From: Polyodon spathula
Taxonomy: Eukaryota > Chordata > Actinopteri > Acipenseriformes > Polyodontidae
Length of the DNA stretch: 64,000 nt
Assembly: GCF_017654505.1 (NCBI RefSeq)
Contig: NC_054537.1
Span: 72,536,618 to 72,600,617, forward strand
Direction: 5' to 3'
This document shows, in pieces, positions 51,816 through 62,574 of this stretch (positions are counted from its first letter, which is position 1; each line of letters opens with the position of its first letter). The translations under genes were made by a program, and so were the position numbers. The notes beneath the pieces are model-generated. The model was not told where the DNA came from. It was given only the letters and a program-made list of their open reading frames with translations, and searched no databases.

Positions 51816-54759
51816 AAACCCTATAGCAGTGCTCCCTGCGCAGGTCCGATTTTTATGACCCGCTACTACAGGACCCGACCCGAACCCATAACCCGCTTTA
51901 ATAAGAGTTGCAACCCGACCCAAACCCACAAGTGTTTGTCCTTTACCTACTGCCTGCGTCAACTGACTCTCTCACACTCTCATATTCACAAACAGATACA
52001 GTATCTACTCTAACTCTTATTACTTTTTTATCATCAAGTATAATTTCATAGTTGCTGTTACTTATTTGTTACCTTTTTCCAGCCATTACTATATGGCTTG
52101 CACGCATATCCTGTAGATATTTACCCATAACAAGCTAGCAATGTAGTGCCTCTGTAAAGGAAGTCTGTGCCTAACAATAGCAGCTACGTTGGGTTAAGCT
52201 GTTAGGAGAAATTGTAAATAACACAAAATGTTTCTTTCGGTTTCATATTCTTTCCTTCAGTTCATGCTTAGAATACATTTCAGCTAAGCAACAGCTTTTG
52301 AATTAGGATTTACTGATACACTTCAAAATACAGGTACATTCAGTACACTTAGTTAAACGTTACCATTTGCTAATATTTACTATGCAATATGCACTCACAA
52401 TGTTTTTTTGAAAGGATGCATTGAACATGTTTTTTTTAAATCAGTTTGGCATACACATACATGTGCTAAAGTGTAAGTACATTGTAGCTACAGTACAGAA
52501 AGCGTAGTCAATGCACTTATATTTTGAAGTGTTCCAGATATACTATATGAAATGAAGCATGTCACAAGTATACTGTACACTGACTCAAACTCTGACTGCT
52601 GTAAGGGTTATTCTTCCATTTGTTTTAATATTATACTGTCTTGTTACTCAACGTGAAGCTTTAATTTGATATTTAAGGTACTTTTTCTTATTTGTTGCTA
52701 CAATCGCATTGTTGGTAATTTAGTGCTCATGAAAGGGGAGCGACAACTGGCTACAGTCAGACATGGTTCTACACATTTACCTTGTGACCTGAGTCAGCTC
52801 TGAAGTCCTCAATAGGTAAAAAGCATCAATCCTGTGTCAGCTAGCCCAAAAAATTGTGTAATTCAACCCACTTGGACTATAATGTATAGTTTGCTGGTCT
52901 CTCCATCAGTCATAGTCTGATTTGAAGATAAAGATCACACAGCATTTGCTTACTTTTATCTGGCAAACAATAGATTCCACCTCACACGTGTAATCATTTT
53001 AGGGCTCCAAGTCCACTTTTCATTTTAGCTTGACACTATTTGCAGTCATGTTATAGCATGCTCACTGAAACCGTTTCAAGATGAGTCAAGTTCAATCGAG
53101 CTGTATAACCAATGGCAAAATACAGTGTACCTTGCCAAGTTGTACAAAAGCAGCTGGACTTTAAACTCTGCCTACCCTGAATTGAACTGAACTCATCCAG
53201 CAGAAGAGTTATCTATGTGAACTATGCAAGGAAAACATGCAAGAAAATAAGCTCTACTCTCTTTATCTGCTGGTCAACATGTCTGTCAGCTTGCTGATAA
53301 GTAGTGTGATCCAAGTTCAGCATCAATATAAATTCTAGGCAAGACTCCTATTATCTGAAAGCATATGTGTACACAATATAATATGGTGATGGGTCAGCAA
53401 TTATATGGTATAATTAAAGAGAAACTTTTGGGACGAAGTCTGTTGCATTGCTACTCCATGTAAGGGTCTGGTTTGTTTTTTTCATGAAAGCACAGCCCAA
53501 CATTTGCCAAGAAAGCTTATTTTCTGACATCCTGCAAATTGTTTTTGAATTGTATAGAATGGTTGTCAAAAAAGCAATTACAATTTCTTATGTTGCTAAG
53601 CAGGGTGGTCCCTCAGTGCTGAAATATTGCAAAACATTTCTGTAGAATGAGATGTATTCTGAATTTGGGAAAAGCTCCAACTTGAATTTATTAAATTGGT
53701 TTATGTGTGTTTTATTTTTATTTTACTTTTTTTCTAAAGAATAAAATCACATTCACTTGCAGCATGGCAGTTTAGGAAGACAGCTCTCCCCCACCACCAC
53801 CACAAAGAAGTTGTACTTTTGCCAAACTGCCGATGTGCTTGAATGCAACACAGTGCAGCAGGTCATTTGTGCTGAATAGTGTATCAAGAACATTGGACTT
53901 GCCATCGTTTCAGTAAAACCATCACAGACCATAAAGAAGCTCGTTGTTTCACCAGCCTGCCAGAGAAAAACAAAAGTTTAAAATCATAACCCTTTAACAA
54001 TGAACTGACGCTGCCTAGTTATTGATTTCCTCCAGTTGAGAATTTTACCTGCTATTAACCTGCAGGCATACAAAATAATTTAGTGAAGAAAAACTACACT
54101 CCATGCCACACATTCAGTTGTCAAGCAAACATTGAGTTGTGTTTATAGAAACTGGTATACAATTTTTTTAATATATTATATATAAATAAATGCCAGCATT
54201 GGAAAAGCCAATACCAGCACAGGTAGATGTGTGTTTTGAGAAGCACTATAGGTCAGTTTTGTGGAACCCAGGCTGAATAGATTGGCCTATTTACAGAGTG
54301 CCAAGAATCAAAGTTAATTTAATAGTTTGGTTTTCTTACAGGCTCTGGCACGTTCAAATGGAAACCCATGGAGATGTTGGCAGAGGTAGGGAATGCCAGT
54401 CATTGATTAATAAAGTGTTTGGAATTGCTATGGCTAAAAGGGCATTATTGGAACAGTGGCCAAGCTGCCTCCAAACCAGTGGGTGACATTGCTACAGTGA
54501 CACAACAGGGATTTCACAGAACACCAAAGTAAAGAAAAAAAATAGGTTTTAGTGGTTTTATAGAACGATACTTGGTTGGTTACATTAATTAGGCATCTTG
54601 CTTACACTGTAAAAAATGTAATCGCCATTTCTGCACAGTTGCTTTTGTATCATCAGTAACTGATGATGCATCCCTTAAAAATCATGGCAGATTACACAAC
54701 TTTGGAGCTGCCTTTTCCTCTGTGTCTATAGAATACGGAGTAAACCTTCGTCCTGTGAT
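51816..54759. other. Intergenic, no recognised gene
   Basis: About 2.9 kb of AT-rich sequence. The only notable patch is a run of ACCCGACCC/AACCC-like motifs at 51865-51930. No exon, RNA gene or transposon was recognised. Confidence 0.5.
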
Positions 54760-55650
54760 CTAAGAGAGCCATTATGAACATATGGGGTCAGCAAATATTT
54801 TAGATATAGGGGAGCAAGCCCATTTAAAAGTTAGAAGCAGGACCTTAAAATCAATCCTAAATCATCAATTTTAGATGTTGTAAATCATGCATCAGTCTCT
54901 CGTCACAGAAAGAGAATGTCTTAGGCTTAGCAATATTTCTTAAATGGGAGAAAACAAAAAACAACCCCACACAAGTTACATTCCTAATGTGTGGCTTGAG
55001 TGAAAAATCTGGATAAAAAATTTCTCATTTCAGCCTTCAGCTCAGAGTAGAAACTACCAAATGTAAAATCTGATGGATTTATTATTTGATTGATTCTGTG
55101 ATCCCAAAAGCATCATCTATTTTCTCTGAGGTTTGACATCCATTGCTTAATCTCAGCAAGACAGGTAACATTTTCAGCTGGTGTCATCTGGTTTCAGAGA
55201 AACATAAATCGAGCATCATCAGCATAATGAAAATGTAGCGCATGTCTATGGACAGTATCGCCCATATACAGAAAAAACAAACAAAAATCAGACCAAGAAC
55301 AGAACCCTGCAGCACATCACACGTAGCTTCAGATACAACTAACAAACAAACCTATTTGAAAGAGAAGATTTAAAACCAAGACAGGATACAACCTGGCAAT
55401 CCTACTAGATTCTCAATTTAGGGGAATAGGTCTAAAATTGCTAAGAACTTTTGGATCCATAGTAGGTTTAGCAATGGTTTTACTACAACAACCTTAAAAG
55501 GAGTCTGAAACAATACCAGATGAAAGATAACTATTGATACTTAAAACTGGAATATTAATCCTAGAAAATATTTATTTTAACAGTTGAGTGGGAATATGGT
55601 CTAAAGCACGTCGTGGATTTCATATTCATAACTAGATTAGCTGGAGCTAG
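54760..55650 (-). mobile_element. L2-type LINE remnant
   Basis: On the minus strand, 55232-55200 reads HYADDARFMF, the catalytic YADD box of a reverse transcriptase, followed by an LAEIKQWM-like stretch and, near 54860, FKVLLLTF. A more 5' piece near 55440-55620 reads as an upstream part, VVVKPLL, PKVLSNFRPI, again typical of L2/Rex-like elements, with an internal deletion between. Many stops; dead. Confidence 0.72.
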
Positions 55651-55857
55651 CTGATTGAAATGAAGGAAAAAAAATATTGTTTTGATGTAGTAAAATTTGA
55701 TGTTCCTTGCTTTCCAACCCTTCCTTTGCTGCGTGTAGTTTAAACACGAGGATCACTTATTTGAACCTCTGCTAAATGAAGACTTATTTTGTCACATTAA
55801 AAATACTTATTGGACCAAAAAATAAATAGAACATCCACAGGTGAATATTTAAAAATC

Positions 55858-55863
55858 TTTTAT
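55858..55863 (-). terminator. MYLIP: Candidate MYLIP polyadenylation signal
   Basis: Minus-strand AATAAA in the context TATTAATAAAAG, 1.6 kb past the stop codon. Confidence 0.45.
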
Positions 55864-56839
55864 TAATACTTGCCCCCCAGTCTCCCCCCTTAAATATAAA
55901 AAAAAACAAAAAACTATCTATTACTATTTTACAGACAGCTGGTGCTTTTGCTCTGAAAAAGCAAAACAAAACTCATTTGTACAAAGTGAAAAAATAAACA
56001 CCTCTGGAAGCAAGGCAGTGTGCTGAAATATGCCATCATAAGGCAAGCGTTTCTTTTCTTTAATGTCTGTGCAAAGAAACAGAATGCATACAAAAAACAA
56101 AACATTGTTGCTACATTAAGGCAAGCCCTATGAACAGAACACTAAAGGAAATGTCCTTGGTAAAGTGACAGTGTAGATTTGTTTGCCCACCCTCCCCACC
56201 TCCCTTACCCTCTAGCCTTTGAGCAGCTAGTATTGCACTTGCAGGTCTACTAGCACCCTCTATTCAAATCAAAGAAACTACTAGTGACCACATACCAAAG
56301 AAAGAAAACCAAGGACAGGCAAAATTTAAATTACAAACATATTACCCTACTTAGACCATCGGGCACTAAAAGTGTATAAAATTGTGATGAAATTAGCATC
56401 TGTCACGATTGGATAAACCATATGAATACTGATGCAGGGAACTAGAATGGCTAAGGACGACTTCAATGAAATTCGCTACCTCCTGTTAAAGAGTACAGAG
56501 GTTGCTTGATGTCTTTTCACAAGTGTTCAACATCATGGAATATTCAGAAACTGGAAGAGTCAAAATCAGGGAATATTTCACTAAAAAGTTAGTAAAAAGA
56601 AAGTTCACTAAGTCTAGTTAGTGAATGATGTAGTGCTGGGGAAAATGTAATAAATAAACCCTGAAATCTTTAGATTTAAAAAAAAAAAAAGTTTTAAAAC
56701 ATTTGGACAGAATCTCAACTTTTACAGAAATCCAAAATTTAAAACAACTTTGTACCAGGTTTGTCCTTGGTCTTTCCCACTTTGGCATGAACATTGGTCT
56801 AAGAACTAATATACAGAATTAAAGAGTCAAAAGCCACAC

Positions 56840-56840
56840 A

Positions 56841-56882
<42 letters not shown>
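56840..56882. repeat. (AAT)n microsatellite
   Basis: About 43 bases of ATA trinucleotide in the MYLIP 3'UTR. Confidence 0.93.
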
Positions 56883-56883
<1 letters not shown>

Positions 56884-57068
56884 GTGGTTATAAATGCTGT
56901 GGAGTTGTCTGCATGTAAAAAAAAAAGAATTTAAAAAGGAGGAAGTTCTTAAACATTAAAAAAAAAAAAACACCAATACATGCTTATGTATAGAGTTTCG
57001 AATAAAGAATAAAATACATAAAATTTCCTCCTCTCATGCAATTAGTTTTAGGCAATGGTCCAAAAAGC

Positions 57069-57069
<1 letters not shown>

Positions 57070-57101
<32 letters not shown>
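57070..57101. repeat. Poly-A run
   Basis: 32 consecutive A (U run in the MYLIP transcript). Confidence 0.9.
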
Positions 57102-57104
<3 letters not shown>

Positions 57105-57461
57105 TAATAATGCATGATTAGAAAATAAAGAATTCAAGAGTGATTACATCACTACTCTGATCAGATCAACTGATACCACATTTCTGAAAGAATAAAAATA
57201 TATATAAAAAAAGAAAGAATCTCACTGTTTTTTTCAAAGTCCTTGTAACAGCTATTAATGTTCACAAACTTCCTGTCCAAGGTGACAGGTAGGTGGCGTT
57301 ATGCTCACTATGAACATCTTGATTTTGCCTGAAGAAAACACAGGAATAATTGCTTTGTCTTATGTCTATAACATAATATTTCAATTGCTTTTGTACAGCA
57401 TTTGTAGTGCAGTTGGATTTAAGAGGCCATGTCGTTTCATGCTGAAGTGTCAACTGACCCG

Positions 57462-57551
57462 TCAGATCATAGTCAGGTTTAGAAGGCTGGTGCAGGTAGG
57501 CAAATAGACATGCTGAACATGTTCCACGTCCGATCGACAAACAGGACAGGA
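57462..57551 (-). CDS. MYLIP: MYLIP/IDOL, coding exon 7, RING C-terminal half
   Basis: Encodes [20 protein letters not shown] then TSLLNLTMI and TGA (57462-57464). CPVC holds the last two zinc ligands of the RING finger, and the tail contains the hydrophobic residues that support RING dimerisation and UBE2D contact in human IDOL. Acceptor TTTACAG|TCCTGT, phase 0, joining LQ of exon 6. 29 residues plus stop. Confidence 0.96.
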   Translation of the reverse strand, partial: SCPVCRSDVEHVQHVYLPTCTSLLNLTMI

Positions 57552-58532
57552 CTGTAAAAAACACAAACAGATAGTGTAAGCATGGTGTGTGGCCAGCCTT
57601 TTGAATAACAGAACTAGCAGGAAGCCACTTCTCAAAGAGGTCGGTATTTTAACAGATCTTTCTTTCGAATGTTACGCACATCAGAACATCTCTTGCTCCT
57701 CCGTACGTCCTTAACTGAAAGCAGATTTATTCCTTCAAAACAAATATTAGAACAAATTAATCAAAGTTGCATTAACTAAATGCCAAGCTGGTCCACTGCA
57801 TATTGAATGTGTTTACTATTTTTTTTTCATCATTGCTTGTAGCAAGAGAATTTTGTTTCTTCAAGCCATGCGATACAGGAAACATGCATTATTTTTGTAA
57901 TTAGAGACTACACAAGTCACAAAATGATAGTAATTGCCCTTCTGCCTTAATTATTGTCTGGCTTAAAACAAAACATTTATTAATGGATATACTTTAATCC
58001 CACACTTATTACACATTCACAATGCAGCACCTCAAACAATTTTAATATTCTTAATAAAATGCCATTCCAAGCTATGCAATGTGCAAACTAGTGCACATAA
58101 CATGCAAAAGATCTTCACTCCATCTGGATTATAAGAGTTATTTTAAACAGGACCCTCCTTGCAGAACTCACAATCCCCCCCAAAAAAAAAAAAAAAAAAA
58201 AAAAAAAAACAAACACACAAAACAAACACACTTTGCATTTATTGGCAACTTCAGGAAGCGAGTTCCGCTAGTCAGGCAGGACACCATTCCCAACTCAAAC
58301 TATCTCTTTATGGACAATCTTATGTCACCTAGAACCCACATGAACTAGGCTCCTCAGAACAACCAGGTTAAAAACAAGGTGTCAAATTTGTGTGGGGCTG
58401 CAGAAAGTAATTTAGGAGAGCTATAGTGGTTCCACTAAGATGGAAGCCTCTGGTTCACAGGGCATCAGTAGGAGGTGGAAATAAATAAAAAACACCACAC
58501 ACTTTAGCTAGCAATAAGGAGACAGAAATTAC
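57552..58532 (-). other. MYLIP: MYLIP intron 6
   Basis: 1 kb GT-AG intron; a poly-A run at 58182-58209, otherwise nothing recognised. Confidence 0.9.
58182..58209. repeat. Poly-A run
   Basis: 28 consecutive A. Confidence 0.9.
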
Positions 58533-58953
58533 CTGTAGCTGGGCAGCACAGGTTTTGCAGCAGACCATGTGTCCACAGGGACAGAAGGCAGAGTTTATCC
58601 CCTCCTCACAACACACCATGCAAAGCATGGCCTCCTTCAGCTTCTGCAGCTTGTCCTGCAAGGCTTTGCTCTGCTGACAGCTCAGCCCCTCGCAGCTTGC
58701 GCAGTTGAGATTGCTCTCCGAGGACTTGAGTGGAGCGTTCTGGGAGCTGCTGTCTCTCCGAGATACAAAGTCTACAATGCCAGCATTGTACAAGGCTCGT
58801 CGCGCATGGTCGTACACCTCCTTGGACGTGCGTTTGATGTCAAAGACATATTTCTTGCCCAGGTTAATGTTCTCGTTAAGGAATAAAGACGCCAGGTGTC
58901 CCTTAAAATCACGGCTGTATTGCATCATGACAGCATTCGTTACTGTGTCGCAC
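58533..58953 (-). CDS. MYLIP: MYLIP/IDOL, coding exon 6, end of FERM, linker and RING start
   Basis: MYLIP (IDOL) is a RING E3 ubiquitin ligase that targets LDLR, VLDLR and ApoER2 for lysosomal breakdown and binds myosin regulatory light chain. This 421-nt exon encodes 140 residues: [19 protein letters not shown] and [20 protein letters not shown] end the FERM region, then a linker with [12 protein letters not shown], then the RING start [20 protein letters not shown] and [10 protein letters not shown]. All RING ligands in this half are present. The linker cysteines match those reported to bind iron in human IDOL. Acceptor ATTCCAG|GTGCGAC, donor CTACAG|GTAATT. Teleosts have mylipa and mylipb; which copy this equals was not decided. 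Confidence 0.97.
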
Positions 58954-60544
58954 CTGGAATCGAAAGAGAAACCATGAAGGCCTTAGCTGCTGTAAATTGT
59001 AAGCGTCATTTAAATCAGGAACTACAGAACCAACTCCTAAATAAGTACCATGACCTTATGGATGTCCTCAGAAACATTCATCAATTGGTTTACTAGATAC
59101 ATAGAAAAATAAAGTTTGCCTAAAACCTAAGTTTTTAAAAAGATAATGTGGCAACAGTTTTAAATAACGCGCTATACAAATCTTTATGCCCTATGCACCA
59201 GTTTCCAAGCATCAAATTACTTGTAAAGCACAGTACATTAATTTCAGCAAAGCAGTGTTCATAGGGAGGGCTGACTGTTTCCACTTTGATTACAGCCTAA
59301 AGTGTCACTGTTCACCCAGCTAAATCCTCACCACCAGGGCTATTACGTACCTTAGGTTTTGTTTATAGACCTGTTAAGTGCAGTCTTTTGAAAGCTTTCT
59401 ACAATACTGTTCTGAACTCACTTATTATTGTCCTTTATGCATCAAGAAACAGTATGGAGTATGAACCCAGAAAGCCCATATACACACATTAGTTATTAGT
59501 TTGGCAGATCTGGCAAAAAAAACAACAATTCATAATAGTAATAACTATTAGAATACAAATCCCATCTGCAAATTTAAAAAACTACTATGGAAATTTTGAA
59601 TGGATTCAGATGTGTTTATAAGCAACTGTGACAGAGACAAAGTGATTCATCTCCCTCCCGACCTGTGAGGGCGCTGTGTCAAGGGAAGAGAGTATCCTGG
59701 ACTGGATGGCCAGACAATTCATTCCCAGGGTGAGGCTGAAGTTGGTCATCTAGAAAGGGAGTGGAGCTCCAGTACACTAAATCATCGACCTGGAAGGCAA
59801 ACTATGTGGCAGCCGCGGATTGGAGGAGCTGTTGCACTCGTTAACCAAGGGGTCATGATAGATGGTACAAAAGGGGACGTGATCTGTTCCTTGGTAATAG
59901 TTAAAGGTGAACCAAAAAGGAGGACGTGAATTTATATTGAGAGTGTTTTGTTTGTCGTGTCTAAAATATACTATTTTATTATTAGATGGCTAAACAAGAT
60001 CCGGAGTGGTCGCCAAAGGCCAGCACTTAACCGGACAACACTGCACATGTTTTCATGATAAACTGTATTTGCACTATGAGCACTAGAGCACACACTGTGG
60101 ACTGGTGACTGTTACGTGTCAGTGTAAAAAGAAAGGGACTGTATTATTTCGTGGCCAACCCGTGGATTACAAATAAAGCAATACACGCCACTGTATTGCT
60201 AATTATCACTGTTTATTATTTACTGCTGTTGTCATCAGGCAATTGGATTTAAATAAACCACAATTGTACCTGGATTATCATTGTCTGATTATTGATCACC
60301 TACACACTTAACCACACAACCTATTTCAAAGTGTCATTATTCAGAAATAAACAATTCGGACATACTCTAATTAAAAACATAAAACCCAAATTATCGTTAT
60401 TACTGGCATTCGGGTAATTTGGGATTTTGGGAAAAAGTGCAAGGTACAATCTCTAGAATAGAGCTAAATAACCTGGATCTCTAGGCGGCAATATAAAACT
60501 AGTAAAATGTGCAATCTGTCATTATAAAGCACCTGGTTCTTTAC
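58954..60544 (-). other. MYLIP: MYLIP intron 5
   Basis: 1.6 kb GT-AG intron with one repeat-like block (59627-60240). Confidence 0.9.
59627..60240 (+). repeat. Unclassified interspersed-repeat-like block, LTR-like start
   Basis: GC-richer than its surroundings. It starts TGTGACAGAG, like the solo LTR at 50492, and has AATAAA at 60172-60177, but no target duplication or TATA box was found. It may be another LTR or a different repeat. Confidence 0.35.
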
Positions 60545-60709
60545 CTGTAGAAAGCGTGGGTTTCAGTTATTGCTCTGTAAAGACCGCTCGCCGCTCGGGT
60601 GCTGATGAGCTTGAACACAAGTTCTTCGCTGTTGATAGTTTCCTTGGTTACTGTCAGGTAGACGTTCTTTCCTGATTGGGTAGCTATTTGAATTACTGGG
60701 TAAGTAATC
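60545..60709 (-). CDS. MYLIP: MYLIP/IDOL, coding exon 5, FERM F3 subdomain
   Basis: Encodes [20 protein letters not shown], then [20 protein letters not shown] and AFY. The F3 lobe of the FERM domain recognises the cytoplasmic tail of LDL-receptor family members. Acceptor CGGCTTTAG|GATTAC, donor CTACAG|GTAAAG; split Arg codons at both ends. Confidence 0.96.
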
Positions 60710-61047
60710 CTAAAGCCGGGAGGGGGATAAAGGTAAATTAGAATTCTAGTCTTGTAAATGAGCATCAACATCTTGAGGTATGTAGTCCAATTGTTTTTTT
60801 TATACTCTGGTCTGCAGGCCAAAATAGATGAACCCACTTTATAAACTGTGCAGCTTCATCAATAAACAATGTTTTACACAAGCAGTCATTAACCCAAGTC
60901 TCCTAGCAACACATTACACATCTAGAAAATGGCAAATTCCACTTGTGTGAAAACATGCAGATACCAACTGCATAGATAACTTTTCTACCTTTACTCAAGC
61001 TACAGTTCTTAAGATATGTACAACTCCAGCTTTCCAAGTTCCTTTAC
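60710..61047 (-). other. MYLIP: MYLIP intron 4
   Basis: 338-base GT-AG intron; nothing inside. Confidence 0.9.
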
Positions 61048-61245
61048 CTGTTAATAAGACTGAAATCCTCCTTGCAGACCGATATGCCGTCTGGTCCCAC
61101 TCCAATCACCTGCTTCTGCCCTTCCCCGTCCCGCACCCAGTGCCACTCCACACCATAGTTCTCCAGAGTGGATACTCTCTGCAGGACCTGGTACTCCACC
61201 GATGACTGACTCATTCCTTCCAGCTCTTTGTGCTTTGCAATGATG
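61048..61245 (-). CDS. MYLIP: MYLIP/IDOL, coding exon 4, FERM F2/F3
   Basis: Encodes [20 protein letters not shown], then [20 protein letters not shown] and [22 protein letters not shown](V/I)EWH and GVGP(D/E)GIS are conserved MYLIP blocks at the F2-F3 junction. Acceptor TTTGACAG|CATCAT, donor AACAG|GTAAAG; 198 nt. No frame longer than 60 codons was needed, found by homology. Confidence 0.95.
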
Positions 61246-62114
61246 CTGTCAAAACAGATTTAAAAAAGTTCAGTACAAATCTCTCTTTCAACCTTAATAC
61301 CTCTTAACAATGGCTTTTCAGATGCTTTGTTTTGCAGTTGCTGTCAGTCTTCTCCTCCAGATCCACACAGAGCAGCAACACAGGAAAATCCTTCCACATA
61401 AAATGACTTGCTTTCCATTAAAACAAAATTCCACATTTAAAATCTGGAGACCATCTAATACTCCATTATAATATGTCTTACAAAGCGCTTTAGCTTAAAG
61501 AAAACAGTGCTGGCCATTTCATTATGATACCAGTTTGTGTGAAAGTAGGGGACTAATCTTTCCAACAAATGCATTAAAAAGAAAAAAGTTCCCGTTTTGC
61601 ATGCCTGCTTTTACGAACTCTGGCGCAATCCTATTCATTCACCCTAATTTTACATCAAAAGGAAGTTAAATGTTAAAGCTTTAGAAATGGCATTGTCTAT
61701 ATAAAACGGATGGGGCCAAAATGATTTACTGGTTTTCAGCCTATCAAAAGTAGACTATGCACCCAGAAGTGGTTACACGGTGTATAAAAATAATAATTTG
61801 TGAGAAAACAAGGGTTTCTTATATACATGTACATTAATTGGCTTGGTTGCAAAACAGAATTGTCAGTTTTTTGTGTGAAATGGTGGGGATCTCACTATTC
61901 CACGGATAAAAGAAACATCAGCTGGGTTATATATCTTATGTTTACCTTTATTGACGGTCATACCTTGCAGGTAAAGCACCTTTGTGTCAGAATAAAGTTT
62001 AAAACATGTACCAAGAATCAAAAGGTCTGATGTTTAAACTGCAAGATGGATACATACATAATATCAGTCCATTCAAGTGTTGTGCCTTAAGAACTCCTTA
62101 GTATTATCACATAC
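61246..62114 (-). other. MYLIP: MYLIP intron 3
   Basis: 0.9 kb GT-AG intron; nothing recognisable. Confidence 0.9.
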
Positions 62115-62300
62115 CTGCTTTGTACCCTTGGACTGGGGTCCTTCCCACAAATTTCTTTATAGATGTACTTGGCAGTGTTCTGGTTGTAGTCTCCAAATTC
62201 CGCCTGAGCCACTTGTGCACACAGCTCTTCTGCCTGTTCAGGCAAACACTGCAGACGACCACTGTACAGGTCCTCTTTTACGTGCATGAAGAATAGATTC
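62115..62300 (-). CDS. MYLIP: MYLIP/IDOL, coding exon 3, FERM F2 subdomain
   Basis: Encodes NLFFMHVKEDLYSGRLQCLP, then EQAEELCAQVAQAEFGDYNQ, NTAKYIYKEI and VQS. LFF(M/L)H(V/I)KE and AEFGDYNQNTAKY are conserved FERM F2 blocks. Acceptor TTCTACAG|GAATCT, donor AAAGCAG|GTATGT. The first base completes an Arg codon begun in exon 2, which lies beyond the window. Confidence 0.96.
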
Positions 62301-62539
62301 CTGTAGAAAAGGAGCCATCATTGAGGGTTTAATGAATGTATTTATATTGTTTGGAGGTTCTACTATATCTATCTAAACACATTAAAAGTCGAACATTAAC
62401 GTGACAGCAAATTCAAAGCAGATTCATTTGATTTGTTAACTTTAGCATGCTTTATTTTTGCACTTACACCATTTGTGGGGAAACAGTGACCCAAAACAAC
62501 CTTAAAACCAGGACCCACTATTTTTAACTGTAGAGAAAA

Positions 62540-62574
<35 letters not shown>

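Larger units (their letters stand above)
55845..57461 (-). other. MYLIP: Probable MYLIP 3'UTR
   Basis: 1.6 kb from stop codon to a minus-strand AATAAA at 55858-55863, near the human 3'UTR length. Contains an AAT tract (56840-56882) and a poly-A run (57070-57101). Limits are inferred. Confidence 0.55.
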
